Source of the DNA: Bradyrhizobium sp. LHD-71 | Lineage (GTDB): Bacteria; Pseudomonadota; Alphaproteobacteria; Rhizobiales; Xanthobacteraceae | Assembly (NCBI RefSeq): GCF_031157255.1 | Contig: NZ_JAVIFX010000034.1 | Coordinates: 19,982 to 83,981, forward strand | Direction: 5' to 3' | Length of the DNA stretch: 64,000 bases | Part shown: in pieces, positions 46,319 through 55,138 of the stretch | Layout of the letters: each line of letters begins with the position of its first letter | How positions within the stretch are numbered: position 1 is the first letter of the stretch | The notes under the pieces: model-generated | What the model was told of the DNA's origin: nothing | The model's input: only the letters and a program-made list of their open reading frames with translations | The model's database searches: none | Made by a program: the position numbers and the translations under genes

Positions 46319-47044
46319 ATGTCCCTCAGCAAGGTCGTCCTCATAACCGGGGCTTCGAGCGGCATCGGCGCCGCGATCGCCCGGGAGCTGGGTGCCGCCG
46401 GCGCAAAGGTGATGCTCGGCGCGCGCCGCACCGAGCGGCTGGATGCCCTCGCCGCCGACATCCGCGCAACGGGCGGAGAGCCGATGACCCGCCGCCTCGA
46501 CGTCACCGACCGCGCCGACGTTGCGGCCTTTGCAGAAGTCGCGCGTCGCGCTTGGGGCCATGTGGACGCGATCGTCAACAACGCCGGTGTCATGCCGCTT
46601 TCGCTGATGGCCTCACTGAAGGTCGATGAGTGGGAGCGGATGGTCGACGTCAATATCAAGGGCGTTCTCTACGGCATCGCCGCAGTGCTGCCGGAGATGG
46701 CGGCACGAGGCTCAGGCCACATCATCAACATGGCCTCCATCGGCGCCCTGAGCGTATCGCCGACTGCGGCCGTCTATTGCGCGACCAAATATGCGGTGCG
46801 CGCGATCTCCGATGGCTTGCGGCGGGAGCACGACAACATCCGCGTCACCTGCATTCATCCAGGCGTCGTCGAAAGCGAGCTCGCCGACACGATCACTGAT
46901 CCTGCGGCAGCCGAGGCGATGAAAACCTATCGCGCCATCGCGCTGCAGCCCGATGCAATTGCTCGTGCGGTGCGTTTCGCGATCGAGCAACCCGACGATG
47001 TCGACGTCAACGAGATCGTCGTCCGACCAACGGCGACAAGATAA
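46319..47044 (+). CDS. Short-chain dehydrogenase/reductase
   Basis: A 241-residue classical SDR. The cofactor motif TGASSGIG is near the N-terminus, the NNAG motif is present, and the catalytic Ser (MASIGALS) and Tyr-x3-Lys (YCATK) are intact. The ATG at 46319 follows CGGAGA. The ADAR residues after beta-2 (GARRTERL) favour NADP(H). First gene of a three-gene unit divergent from LysR. Substrate not predictable. Confidence 0.92.
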   Translation: MSLSKVVLITGASSGIGAAIARELGAAGAKVMLGARRTERLDALAADIRATGGEPMTRRLDVTDRADVAAFAEVARRAWGHVDAIVNNAGVMPLSLMASLKVDEWERMVDVNIKGVLYGIAAVLPEMAARGSGHIINMASIGALSVSPTAAVYCATKYAVRAISDGLRREHDNIRVTCIHPGVVESELADTITDPAAAEAMKTYRAIALQPDAIARAVRFAIEQPDDVDVNEIVVRPTATR

Positions 47045-47054
47045 GGAGGCAGAA

Positions 47055-47531
47055 ATGGGTTCTCACTTTCGCAACGCATCCAAAGCCATTGCCGGCGCGC
47101 TTTTGCTCGGGGCGGTTCCGACGACGGCCGTTCCGCAAACGACGGACGAGCGCCTCAGACGCGGTGATGCCGTTATCAGGAGCCTGAACAACGGCGCTCC
47201 GCAGCCTGCCCTGGAGCGCATGAGGCGGGAGTTTCCCTTCCTCGCCGACGCGACAGAAGGCTATGCGCTCGGCGACGTATGGTCCAGATCGGGCCTCGAC
47301 AACCGCACACGTCAACTCGCCACCGTCGCCATGTTCGCAGCCATGGGCGAACCCACCTTCATGAAGATCCACGCCGGTTACGCACTCAACGTCGGCGCAT
47401 CCGAGGATGAACTGAAGGAGATCGTCTACACGGTGACAGTTGCGGCAGGTTTTCCTCGGGCGATCTCCGCGTCCCAGGCATTGTCCGAACTCTTTGCGGA
47501 GCGCCGTGCAGCTTCCACCTCACGGCCCTGA
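47055..47531 (+). CDS. Exported carboxymuconolactone decarboxylase-like protein
   Basis: A 158-residue CMD-family protein. The fold core is visible in DNRTRQLATVAMFAAMGEPTFMKIHAGYALNVGASEDELKEIVYTVTVAAGFP. It lacks the CxxC of AhpD peroxidase-type members, so it belongs to the decarboxylase-like branch. Unusually, it starts with a signal-peptide-like stretch (KAIAGALLLGAVPTTAVPQ), which suggests the periplasm. TAAGGAGG precedes the ATG at 47055. It follows SDR by ten bases and precedes an exported Atu4866-like gene. Confidence 0.85.
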   Translation: MGSHFRNASKAIAGALLLGAVPTTAVPQTTDERLRRGDAVIRSLNNGAPQPALERMRREFPFLADATEGYALGDVWSRSGLDNRTRQLATVAMFAAMGEPTFMKIHAGYALNVGASEDELKEIVYTVTVAAGFPRAISASQALSELFAERRAASTSRP

Positions 47532-47542
47532 GGGAGTGTCCC

Positions 47543-47896
47543 ATGAAGCAGCTCTCAATGCTTGCCGCGGCCGCTCTCCTCGCCGGCACGTCATGTCTAT
47601 TGGTCCAGAAAGGTCTTGCCCAGATGAACATCCACGACAAAGCGACAACTCAACCGGCACAAAGCCATCCCTATGTCGGCATGTGGGTCACGGCGGACGG
47701 CTATATCCGCCACAACCTGCTTCCGAATGGGCGCTACGACGAGGCGCGCGGACGCCGCACCAGCGCCTATCAGGGGCGTTACGAGGTCCGCGGAAATCAT
47801 ATCGATTACTGGGACGATACCGGCTTCACGGCCGATGGCGAGTTCATCGACGGCGTGCTGCACCACGGCGGCATGATCCTGTACCGCGAGAAATAG
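47543..47896 (+). CDS. Exported Atu4866-like protein
   Basis: A 117-residue protein with a signal peptide to about residue 26, then an Atu4866-type beta domain (GMWVTADGYIRHNLLPNGRYDEARG and DYWDDTGFTADGEF). The family was named after an Agrobacterium structural-genomics target, and its function is not known to me. GGGAGTG precedes the ATG. Eleven bases after the CMD-like gene; last of the LysR-controlled unit. Confidence 0.82.
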   Translation: MKQLSMLAAAALLAGTSCLLVQKGLAQMNIHDKATTQPAQSHPYVGMWVTADGYIRHNLLPNGRYDEARGRRTSAYQGRYEVRGNHIDYWDDTGFTADGEFIDGVLHHGGMILYREK

Positions 47897-47921
47897 CGTG
47901 CGCTTTGCGTTCGACGGCCAA

Positions 47922-47957
47922 CGATCGGCAGTCATGATTGGAGACTGCGCCCGATCG
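47922..47957. terminator. Imperfect hairpin between convergent genes
   Basis: CGATCGG-CAGTC at 47922-47933 pairs with GACTG-CG-CCCGATCG at 47943-47957, with a 3-base bulge and a 9-base loop. It lies between the Atu4866-like stop and the response-regulator stop, so it could terminate both transcripts. Confidence 0.38.
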
Positions 47958-47977
47958 GGAGTCGTTGCAGACCGCAA

Positions 47978-48511
47978 TTATTTCACGGGACGCTTTTCCA
48001 GCTTGCGGGCCAGCGTGCGGCGGTGCATGCCGAGCCGCCGCGCCGTTTCCGAGATATTGAAATCGGTTTCGATCAGCGTCTGGTGAATGCGCTCCCATTC
48101 CAGCGTCTTGATCGACGTCGGCCGCTGCTCCACGGCAACCGCCGCGTCGCCTGCCGCCTTCCGGAAGGCAGCTTCGATGTCGTCGGTGTTCGAAGGCTTG
48201 GCGAGATAGTGGCATGCTCCGAGCTTGATGGCCTCGACGGCCGTCGCGATGCTGGCAAAGCCCGTCAGCACGACGATGAGCATCGCCGGGTCGTGCGCGT
48301 GCAGTGTTTCGACGCAGGAGAGGCCTGAAGCGCCGGCAAGCTTGAGATCCACCACCGCGTAACCGGGGGATTGCGTCTCCAGCAACGTCTTGAGTTCGTC
48401 AAGCCCCGAGGCGATCAGCACGGTGTAGTCGCGGCGTTCGAATGAGCGCTTGAGCGTTCGCGCGAAACCTGCATCGTCCTCGACGATGACCAGCAATCGA
48501 TCACTCGGCAT
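47978..48511 (-). CDS. regA: Response regulator, RegA/ActR/PrrA type
   Basis: A 177-residue redox response regulator. The receiver domain has the acidic pocket at 11-13 (EDD), phospho-acceptor Asp55 (VVDLKL), Thr83 and Lys105. The C-terminal Fis-type helix-turn-helix ISETARRLGMHRRTLARKLEKR is the near-invariant RegA signature. Its start overlaps the sensor gene by 11 bases. RegA proteins control respiratory, photosynthetic and nitrogen/carbon fixation genes in response to quinone redox state. The adjacent cyo genes are the obvious local target. Confidence 0.9.
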   Translation of the reverse strand: MPSDRLLVIVEDDAGFARTLKRSFERRDYTVLIASGLDELKTLLETQSPGYAVVDLKLAGASGLSCVETLHAHDPAMLIVVLTGFASIATAVEAIKLGACHYLAKPSNTDDIEAAFRKAAGDAAVAVEQRPTSIKTLEWERIHQTLIETDFNISETARRLGMHRRTLARKLEKRPVK

Positions 48512-49898
48512 GATCGCCTCCGATCGCGAGCATCGCCAGCGGCAGCGTCAACGTCACGGCCGCGCCACCCTGCGGCCGGTTCTGCGCCATGACCTGGCCG
48601 CCGAGCTTGCGCACGACGTTGACGACGAGGAACAGTCCCAGGCCGCCGCCAGGCCGGCCCTTGCTCGAATGATAGGGTTTGCCCAACTGTGCAAGCATTT
48701 CGGACGAGAATCCTGGACCATTGTCGCTGACACGCAGCAGGAGCGCTTCCGTGTTCCGCTCGGCGGCGAGCTCGAGCCAGTCGGGCGACGCTTCGAAGGC
48801 ATTGTCCAGCAGGTTAAACACCACCTGCTTGAGTGCCGCATCCGAGGCGATGGCGAGATCAGCGCCGAACGAATTCTTGAAGGACAGCGTCGTCACCGAG
48901 CGCGCGGCACGCCACTCCTCAACCAGCTCAGCGAGAAAGGCGTTGACCGTCGTTGCAGACGAGCCCTCGCCGCGCGCTTCACCGGCCGAGACCAGAATGC
49001 CCGTAACGATGGATTTGCAGCGCTGAAGCGAGGACTCCATTTCAGAGAGATCTTCGGCAAGATCCGGATCGGACGTGAATGTCGGCATGCGACGCCAGTC
49101 GCTCAAAATCACCGACAGGGACGCGAGCGGCGTGCCGAGCTCGTGCGCGGCGCCCGACGCCAACAAGCCCATCCGGACGATATGATCCTCCTCGGCGGCA
49201 TGCTGCCGCAAGGCAGCCAGATGCGCGTCGCGCTCGCGCAGATTCCGGTTGATGCGCGTCACGAACACCACCAGCAGCACTGCATCCAGCGCAAAGCCGA
49301 TGAACGTACCGGCGATGTAGAGGGTGAACGGGTCCTCAAAGCCATATCGGGGTAATCCGAGCGGGCGATAGAAAAGGGTCAGGCCGGCAAAGCTGGCACA
49401 GGCCAGCGCGACGAGTGACCAGGTTGACCGTGCGTCCAGCAGAACCGCGCCCAGCGTGACCTGCAGCAGATAAAGAGACGTGAAGGGGTTGGTGGCTCCG
49501 CCGCTCAAATAGAGCTGGGCGGTCAGCGCGGCGACGTCGAGCATCAGCGCCAGCAACAACTCGCGATTGCTGATGTCGGCGCGATGGCGCATCCACATCA
49601 GGCTCGCGAGGTTCAGCGCGATCAGACCGCAAAGCACCGCCGCCATCTGGGGAAGCGGCAAGGCGATGCCGAGCCCCAGATGCACGAACGCGATCGTCGC
49701 GATCTGGCCGATTACCGCCGTCCAGCGCAGCTGGATCAGCAGCGCCATGTTCTTCCGGTTCGTCGTGTCGTCCGCTCCCGACGCCGGAAGAGCGTTGGCG
49801 CCGGCTTCTACGCGCGATTGTACGGACAGCGATGCAGCTGCGCCTGCCAAAGCAGGGCTGCTGCCACCTCCATTCGTATTCGACATCCGGTTCAGCAT
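48501..49898 (-). CDS. regB: Redox sensor histidine kinase, RegB/ActS/PrrB type
   Basis: A 465-residue membrane sensor kinase with six N-terminal membrane segments. The loop motif GGATNPF (133-139) is the quinone-sensing GGxxNPF heptad of RegB. The phospho-acceptor is His252 in GAAHELGTPL. A cysteine 42 residues later (LQRCKSIV) matches the position of the redox-active RegB cysteine. N, G1 and G2 boxes follow (FNLLDNAFEAS, DNGPGFS, GGGLGLFLV). The start at 49898 overlaps the SURF1 stop by a few bases; 49886 is an alternative. Confidence 0.9.
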   Translation of the reverse strand: MLNRMSNTNGGGSSPALAGAAASLSVQSRVEAGANALPASGADDTTNRKNMALLIQLRWTAVIGQIATIAFVHLGLGIALPLPQMAAVLCGLIALNLASLMWMRHRADISNRELLLALMLDVAALTAQLYLSGGATNPFTSLYLLQVTLGAVLLDARSTWSLVALACASFAGLTLFYRPLGLPRYGFEDPFTLYIAGTFIGFALDAVLLVVFVTRINRNLRERDAHLAALRQHAAEEDHIVRMGLLASGAAHELGTPLASLSVILSDWRRMPTFTSDPDLAEDLSEMESSLQRCKSIVTGILVSAGEARGEGSSATTVNAFLAELVEEWRAARSVTTLSFKNSFGADLAIASDAALKQVVFNLLDNAFEASPDWLELAAERNTEALLLRVSDNGPGFSSEMLAQLGKPYHSSKGRPGGGLGLFLVVNVVRKLGGQVMAQNRPQGGAAVTLTLPLAMLAIGGDHAE

Positions 49899-50764
49899 CT
49901 CAGTCCCGCGCGGCGAGCAGAACGGCGTCGCCCGGGAAACTGGCTGGCGACGACGCTCACACGTGAATCTATGTCGCCTTGGCGCAAGCGCCACTCGTCG
50001 CGGAAGACAAAGACGGCCGCCCCGCCGAGCATGAGGGCCAAGGTAAACCAGGTCAAAGCATAGACCAGATGGTTGTTGGAGAACGCAATCACCGTCAGTC
50101 CGCCCACAGGCCAGCCTCCGGGGTTCGGCGTCGCATCGGCATCGATGAAGAACGGAGCAACGTCGGGGAGCCCGCGCGCCGCTGCGATGGCCGAGACGTC
50201 GCGTGAATACCAGCGGTCAGCCGTCGGATCATTGGCCCTGAGGAACGCGCCGTTCGGCTCCGTCATCCGCACCAGCCCGGTGACACGGACGGTGCCTCCC
50301 GGTTCGCCGTCGCGGCGCATGGCCTGATCGCGGCGTTCCGGCGGAACAAAACCTCGATTGACGAGGATCGTCGCACCGTCGCCGGTCCGCAACGGCGTGA
50401 GAACCCAGAAGCCTCCGCCGAGCTCGGTCACGGCCTGCACGAGCGTTTCGCGATCGTGAAGGAAACGGCCGTCAACGCTCACGCGCCGGTAGGCATCACG
50501 GTCTGCGTTGATCGACGGCCATGCGTCGACGGCGGGAACCGGCACGGGCGCCGCATGAATTCGCTGCTCGACCCGTTGGATAAGATCGAGCTTCCAGGTC
50601 CGGCGTTCGATCTGCCACACGCCGAGCGAAGTCAGGACGGCGACGCCGAGAAGCGACAGAACCGCAAGCGTACCAAGCGCCAGCGGGGATCTTCGAGCGC
50701 GGCCTGTTCGTCGGCCAGGCTGCCCGGCGACATTACGCTCCCTGTGCGTCCGTGCCGCTGTCAC
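49892..50764 (-). CDS. SURF1-family oxidase assembly protein
   Basis: A 290-residue SURF1 protein. One membrane helix near the N-terminus (LGTLAVLSLLGVAVLTSLGVWQ) and one near the C-terminus (YALTWFTLALMLGGAAVFV) bracket the periplasmic domain, with GVWQIERRTWK, VNRGFVP and FSNNHLVYALTW family motifs. SURF1 helps insert haem into subunit I of haem-copper oxidases. The GTG start overlaps the cyoD stop as GTGA. Its place directly after cyoD says it serves this quinol oxidase. Confidence 0.9.
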   Translation of the reverse strand: MTAARTHRERNVAGQPGRRTGRARRSPLALGTLAVLSLLGVAVLTSLGVWQIERRTWKLDLIQRVEQRIHAAPVPVPAVDAWPSINADRDAYRRVSVDGRFLHDRETLVQAVTELGGGFWVLTPLRTGDGATILVNRGFVPPERRDQAMRRDGEPGGTVRVTGLVRMTEPNGAFLRANDPTADRWYSRDVSAIAAARGLPDVAPFFIDADATPNPGGWPVGGLTVIAFSNNHLVYALTWFTLALMLGGAAVFVFRDEWRLRQGDIDSRVSVVASQFPGRRRSARRAGLRC

Positions 50765-51150
50765 GGCATCCGGCTCATGTCATGCACCGGCATCATGTTG
50801 GCGTTGAGGTGATACATCACCCATAGCGATCCGGTGAGCGCGATGACGACCATGATGATGGTGAAGATCAACGCCATCATGGTCCAGCCCTCCTCTGCGC
50901 GCGTGTTCATGTGCAGAAAGCAGATCATGTGGACGACGATCTGCGCGGCGGCGAAAGCCATGATGACGAGAGCGGTGATCTGCTTGCTGGCGAGTACGTC
51001 CGTCATGACGAGCCAGAACGGGATCGCCGTGAGGACGACGGACAGACCAAAGCCGATCAGATAACTGCGCAGCGAGCCATGCGCATGCAAATCGCCGGCA
51101 TGATCGTCATGCGCATGCAAACCGCCCTCTATCTTCGTATTGGCGCTCAT
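50761..51150 (-). CDS. cyoD: Cytochrome o ubiquinol oxidase subunit IV
   Basis: A 129-residue subunit with three membrane helices, including [16 protein letters not shown], the CyoD/CtaF signature. A His/Asp-rich N-terminal tail ([14 protein letters not shown]) could bind metal or simply be acidic linker. The ATG at 51150 overlaps the cyoC stop (ATGA). Confidence 0.93.
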   Translation of the reverse strand: MSANTKIEGGLHAHDDHAGDLHAHGSLRSYLIGFGLSVVLTAIPFWLVMTDVLASKQITALVIMAFAAAQIVVHMICFLHMNTRAEEGWTMMALIFTIIMVVIALTGSLWVMYHLNANMMPVHDMSRMP

Positions 51151-51776
51151 CGCAGCATCCCCATCAGATAGACGAACGTGAAGACACCGATCCAGATCAC
51201 GTCGAGGAAGTGCCAGAACATGCTCAGGCACATCAGCCGCCGCCGATTGGCTTCGATCAGGCCGTAGCGTGCGACCTGCCCCATCAACGTCGCCAGCCAG
51301 ACGAGCCCGAAAGTGACGTGCAGGCCATGCGTGCCGACCAGTGTGAAGAACGACGACAGGAAGGCGCTGCGCTGCGGCGTTGCACCTTCGTGGATCATGT
51401 GGGCGAACTCGTACAGCTCGATGCCGATGAATGCGAGACCGAACAGACCGGTGACGGCCAGCCATGCCTGGGTCGCGCCGACGCGCCCCTTCACCATCGT
51501 CAGCATCGCAAAGCCGTAGGTGATCGACGACAAGAGCAGCATTGACGTGTTGACCGCCACCAGCGGCAGGTCGAACAGGTCCTTTGGCGCCGGGCCCGCA
51601 GCGTAATTGCTTCCAAGCACGCCGTAGGTCGCAAACAGGATTGCGAAGATGAGACAGTCGCTCATCAGATAGATCCAGAAGCCGAGCATCGTGCTGCCGC
51701 CTTCGGCATGCGCGTGCTCGTCTTCCAGGTGAAAGACCGGGGCTGCGCCCTTTGATAGGGTGACTGCGACGGTCAC
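51147..51776 (-). CDS. cyoC: Cytochrome o ubiquinol oxidase subunit III
   Basis: A 209-residue polytopic subunit [27 protein letters not shown] opens the first helix, with [23 protein letters not shown] and [21 protein letters not shown], all CyoC-like. The start is three bases after the cyoB stop, and it overlaps cyoD. Confidence 0.94.
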   Translation of the reverse strand: MTVAVTLSKGAAPVFHLEDEHAHAEGGSTMLGFWIYLMSDCLIFAILFATYGVLGSNYAAGPAPKDLFDLPLVAVNTSMLLLSSITYGFAMLTMVKGRVGATQAWLAVTGLFGLAFIGIELYEFAHMIHEGATPQRSAFLSSFFTLVGTHGLHVTFGLVWLATLMGQVARYGLIEANRRRLMCLSMFWHFLDVIWIGVFTFVYLMGMLR

Positions 51777-51779
51777 GGC

Positions 51780-53783
51780 TCAGGTTCCTGCCGCGAGCAG
51801 ACGGGTGCGTGCGCCTTCCGCCTGCGCGACCTCGTCGGCTGGAATATGAAAATCACGATGATAGTTGAACGTATGGCCGATCGCGACCGCGAGCAGCGCA
51901 ACGAAGGATGCCGCCGCAAGCCACCACATGTACCAGATCAGACCGAAACCCAGCGCCGTGCTCAGACCGGCCAGCACGATGCCGGTTGCCGTGTTGCTCG
52001 GCATGTGGATCGGCTTGAAGTTCGCAAGCGGCCTTCGATACCCGCGCCGCTTCATATCCCACCAGGCATCATTGTCGTAGACGACCGGGGTGAAGGCGAA
52101 ATTGTAGTCGGCCGGCGGCGAAGACGTCGCCCATTCCAGCGTACGCCCGTCCCATGGATCGCCGGTCACGTCGCGCAAGGACTCGCGCCGCAGCACGCTG
52201 ACGGCGATCTGCACCAGGAAGGCGACGATGCCGAGCAGGATCAGGAAGGCGCCGATGCCGGCGATGACGAACCAGATCTGCAATGACGGATCGTCGAAGA
52301 CGCGCAGCCGCCGGGTCACGCCCATCAGGCCGAGCACATAGAGCGGCATGAACGCAAGATAGAAACCGACGACCCAGAACCAGAACGACAGCTTGCCCCA
52401 GAATGGATCAAGCTTGAATCCGAATGCCTTCGGAAACCAGTAGGCGATGCCGGCAAACAGGCCGAACAAGACGCCGCCGATGATGACGTTGTGGAAATGC
52501 GCGACCAGGAACAAGCTGTTGTGCAGCACGAAATCCGCGGGCGGCACGGCCAACAGGACGCCGGTCATGCCGCCAATGACGAACGTCAGCATGAACGCGA
52601 TCGTCCACATCATCGGCAGTTCGAAGCGGATGCGGCCGCGATACATCGTGAACAGCCAGTTAAATATCTTGGCGCCGGTCGGGATCGAAATGATCATGGT
52701 CGTGATCCCGAAGAACGAGTTGACGCTGGCGCCCGATCCCATCGTGAAGAAGTGGTGCAACCACACGAGATAGGAAAGGATGGTGATGACGACGGTGGCG
52801 TAGACCATCGACGTGTAGCCGAACAGCCGCTTGCCGGAGAACGTAGAGGTGACCTCGGAAAAGATGCCGAACGCCGGCAGGATCAGGATGTACACCTCCG
52901 GATGCCCCCAGATCCAGATGAGGTTCACATACATCATCGGATTGCCGCCGAAGTCGTTGGTGAAGAAGTTCGTGCCGATGTAGCGGTCCAGCGACAGCAG
53001 CGCGAGCACCGCGGTCAGCACCGGAAACGAGGCGACAATCAGCACGTTCGTGCAGAGCGACGTCCAGGTGAACACGGGCATCTTCATCATCGTCATGCCC
53101 GGCGCGCGCAGCTTGACGATCGTGCAGATTAGGTTGATGCCCGATAATGTCGTTCCGACACCGGCGACCTGAAGCGCCCAGATGTAGTAATCGACCCCGA
53201 CATCGGGGCTGTAGCCGATGTTCGACAACGGCGGATAGGCAAGCCAGCCCGTTCGCGCGAACTCGCCGATGAACAGCGACATCATCACCAGGACCGCACC
53301 GCCCGCCGTCATCCAGAAGCTGAAATTGTTGAGGAACGGGAACGACACGTCGCGCGCGCCGATCTGTAACGGAACGACGTAATTCATCAGCCCGGTGACA
53401 AGCGGCATCGCCACGAAGAAGATCATGATGACGCCGTGCGCAGTGAAGACCTGATCGTAGTGATGGGCGTTGAGATAGCCCTCGGAGCCGTTGAACGCGA
53501 TCGCCTGCTGAAGACGCATCATGATCGCGTCGGCGAATCCGCGCAGCAGCATGACGATGCCGAGCACCATGTACATGATGCCGATGCGCTTGTGATCCAC
53601 GGTCGTGAACCACTCGCGCCACAAATAGCCCCAGAGACGAAAATAGGTGACCGCACCAAGAAGGGCCAAGCCTCCGATCGCGACCACCACGAAGGTGGCA
53701 ACGACGATCGGTTCGTGGAGCGGCAGCGACTCCCAGGTCAGGCGGCCGAAGATCGCTTTGGCGATAGCAGATGTGTCGAACAT
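51780..53783 (-). CDS. cyoB: Cytochrome o ubiquinol oxidase subunit I
   Basis: A 667-residue haem-copper oxidase subunit I. The Cu(B)/cross-link site reads [12 protein letters not shown], the two-histidine block is [12 protein letters not shown], the haem ligands are near [12 protein letters not shown] and [13 protein letters not shown]. The length and the N-terminal wording match CyoB quinol oxidases. It reduces oxygen to water and pumps protons. The ATG at 53783 (MFDTS) was chosen since a longer frame would overlap cyoA. Confidence 0.95.
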   Translation of the reverse strand: MFDTSAIAKAIFGRLTWESLPLHEPIVVATFVVVAIGGLALLGAVTYFRLWGYLWREWFTTVDHKRIGIMYMVLGIVMLLRGFADAIMMRLQQAIAFNGSEGYLNAHHYDQVFTAHGVIMIFFVAMPLVTGLMNYVVPLQIGARDVSFPFLNNFSFWMTAGGAVLVMMSLFIGEFARTGWLAYPPLSNIGYSPDVGVDYYIWALQVAGVGTTLSGINLICTIVKLRAPGMTMMKMPVFTWTSLCTNVLIVASFPVLTAVLALLSLDRYIGTNFFTNDFGGNPMMYVNLIWIWGHPEVYILILPAFGIFSEVTSTFSGKRLFGYTSMVYATVVITILSYLVWLHHFFTMGSGASVNSFFGITTMIISIPTGAKIFNWLFTMYRGRIRFELPMMWTIAFMLTFVIGGMTGVLLAVPPADFVLHNSLFLVAHFHNVIIGGVLFGLFAGIAYWFPKAFGFKLDPFWGKLSFWFWVVGFYLAFMPLYVLGLMGVTRRLRVFDDPSLQIWFVIAGIGAFLILLGIVAFLVQIAVSVLRRESLRDVTGDPWDGRTLEWATSSPPADYNFAFTPVVYDNDAWWDMKRRGYRRPLANFKPIHMPSNTATGIVLAGLSTALGFGLIWYMWWLAAASFVALLAVAIGHTFNYHRDFHIPADEVAQAEGARTRLLAAGT

Positions 53784-53790
53784 GATCGCC

Positions 53791-54957
53791 TCAGGAACCG
53801 GACAAGGGACGTTGCCCAACGAAGAATGACGTCGACAAGAGCTTGTTCGCAGTGAAGTCCGGAGGTTTCAGACCCGAGCCCGTGACAGGCGTCATGCGAC
53901 GCGGCGCGGCGAGAGACTTCGGCATCTCGCTGTCCAATTCCTCGATCGCGCAAATTCCCGCAACAAATGTGGCCTCAGGTCCGAACACGGCGCCACGCCG
54001 GGCATACTTGTCATAGGTCAATGGCAGGGTGTTGTTCAGCCCCGCGAGCCCAAGCCCGCCCTTGGCGTCAATTGCCATCATCTCGCTCATGCACATCTTG
54101 CCCGGCTCGACGCACATGTTGAGGATGGCCTTGTAGAGGGCGGGATCGACGGCCGCATAGCGACGTACGGGCTCGTTCTCGCTTGGCCGTTCGAGTTCGA
54201 GGTATCTGGATCGGTCGAGCCCGCCGCCGCCGGCCTTGACATGCGCGACCCAGTCCTCAAATCCTTTGCCCGCCAATCCATGAAAATCGAACCGCATGCC
54301 GGAGAATCCTGCGCCGCTGTAATTGGCGGAGAAGCCCTGGTAGACGCCCGGCTTGTTGATGACGGCGTGCAGCTTCGTCTCCATGCCGGCCATGGCGTAG
54401 ACTTGGCCGGCGAGCGCGGGAATGTAGAAGGAATTCATCACCGATGACGAGGTGATGCGAAAATGGATCGGGCGATCGACCGGTGCGGCGAGTTCGTTGA
54501 CGGTCGCGATGCCTTCCTCCGGATAGATGAAGAGCCATTTCCAGTCGAGCGCGACCACGTTCACTTCGAGCGGCCTTGCCGTTTCCGGTACTGAACGTCC
54601 CGACGCAATCCGGCCAAGAGTGCGATAGGGATCAAGCAGGTGGGTGCCCATCCATGTGAGCGCGCCGAGACAGATGATGATCAGAAGCGGAGCCGCCCAG
54701 ATGACGAGTTCGAGCTGCGTCGAATGATCCCAATCAGGCTCGTAGCGCGCCGACGTATTCGAATGACGATAGCGCCAGGCAAAGATCGCGGTCAGCGCCA
54801 TGACAGGCACGATGATCACCAGCATCAGGACAGTCGAGATAACCACGAGATCGCGCTGCTGTGCGGCGACGTCTCCGGAGGGATCGAGAACGACGAAGTT
54901 GCAGCCACTCAAGAGAGCCGCCAAGGGCAGCAGCGCGACAAGTCTCAAACCACTCAC
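53791..54957 (-). CDS. cyoA: Cytochrome o ubiquinol oxidase subunit II
   Basis: A 388-residue subunit II. A lipobox LLSGC near residue 20 marks a lipoprotein. Two membrane helices follow, then the cupredoxin domain with [18 protein letters not shown]. The Cu(A) ligands of cytochrome c oxidases (CxxxC, His, Met) are missing there, which shows that it takes electrons from quinol. The start is a GTG at 54957, chosen because it gives a normal lipoprotein signal; the open frame continues to 55236. The C-terminal tail of about 100 residues is longer than in E. coli. First gene of cyoABCD-surf1-regB-regA. Confidence 0.92.
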   Translation of the reverse strand: MSGLRLVALLPLAALLSGCNFVVLDPSGDVAAQQRDLVVISTVLMLVIIVPVMALTAIFAWRYRHSNTSARYEPDWDHSTQLELVIWAAPLLIIICLGALTWMGTHLLDPYRTLGRIASGRSVPETARPLEVNVVALDWKWLFIYPEEGIATVNELAAPVDRPIHFRITSSSVMNSFYIPALAGQVYAMAGMETKLHAVINKPGVYQGFSANYSGAGFSGMRFDFHGLAGKGFEDWVAHVKAGGGGLDRSRYLELERPSENEPVRRYAAVDPALYKAILNMCVEPGKMCMSEMMAIDAKGGLGLAGLNNTLPLTYDKYARRGAVFGPEATFVAGICAIEELDSEMPKSLAAPRRMTPVTGSGLKPPDFTANKLLSTSFFVGQRPLSGS

Positions 54958-55025
54958 GACGGAACCTGCTTGGAATTGAATTTCCTCTGTTCTTCGAACA
55001 CGTAGCTGCGGCGCAGCACGGTCGA

Positions 55026-55046
55026 CATTGGACAATTTGTCCAATG
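55026..55046. promoter_or_regulatory. CATTGGACA-N3-TGTCCAATG operator-like palindrome
   Basis: Nine-base perfect inverted arms with a 3-base centre lie between divergent cyoA and the MFS gene, 69 bases from the cyoA GTG and about 92 from the MFS ATG. This is the strongest short palindrome in the region and is likely a dimeric regulator site. Confidence 0.6.
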
Positions 55047-55138
55047 CCGCCGCTTCCCGAACGGCGCGACAAGCAGGCTCGCGGAGGTGCGCCTCCGGCC
55101 CGATGAACATGACTTTCTGCCGAACGGATTGAGTGGCG

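Noticed and set aside
48450..49355. Plus-strand open frame of 301 codons
   Set aside because: Antisense to the RegB kinase gene with its intact H, N and G boxes.
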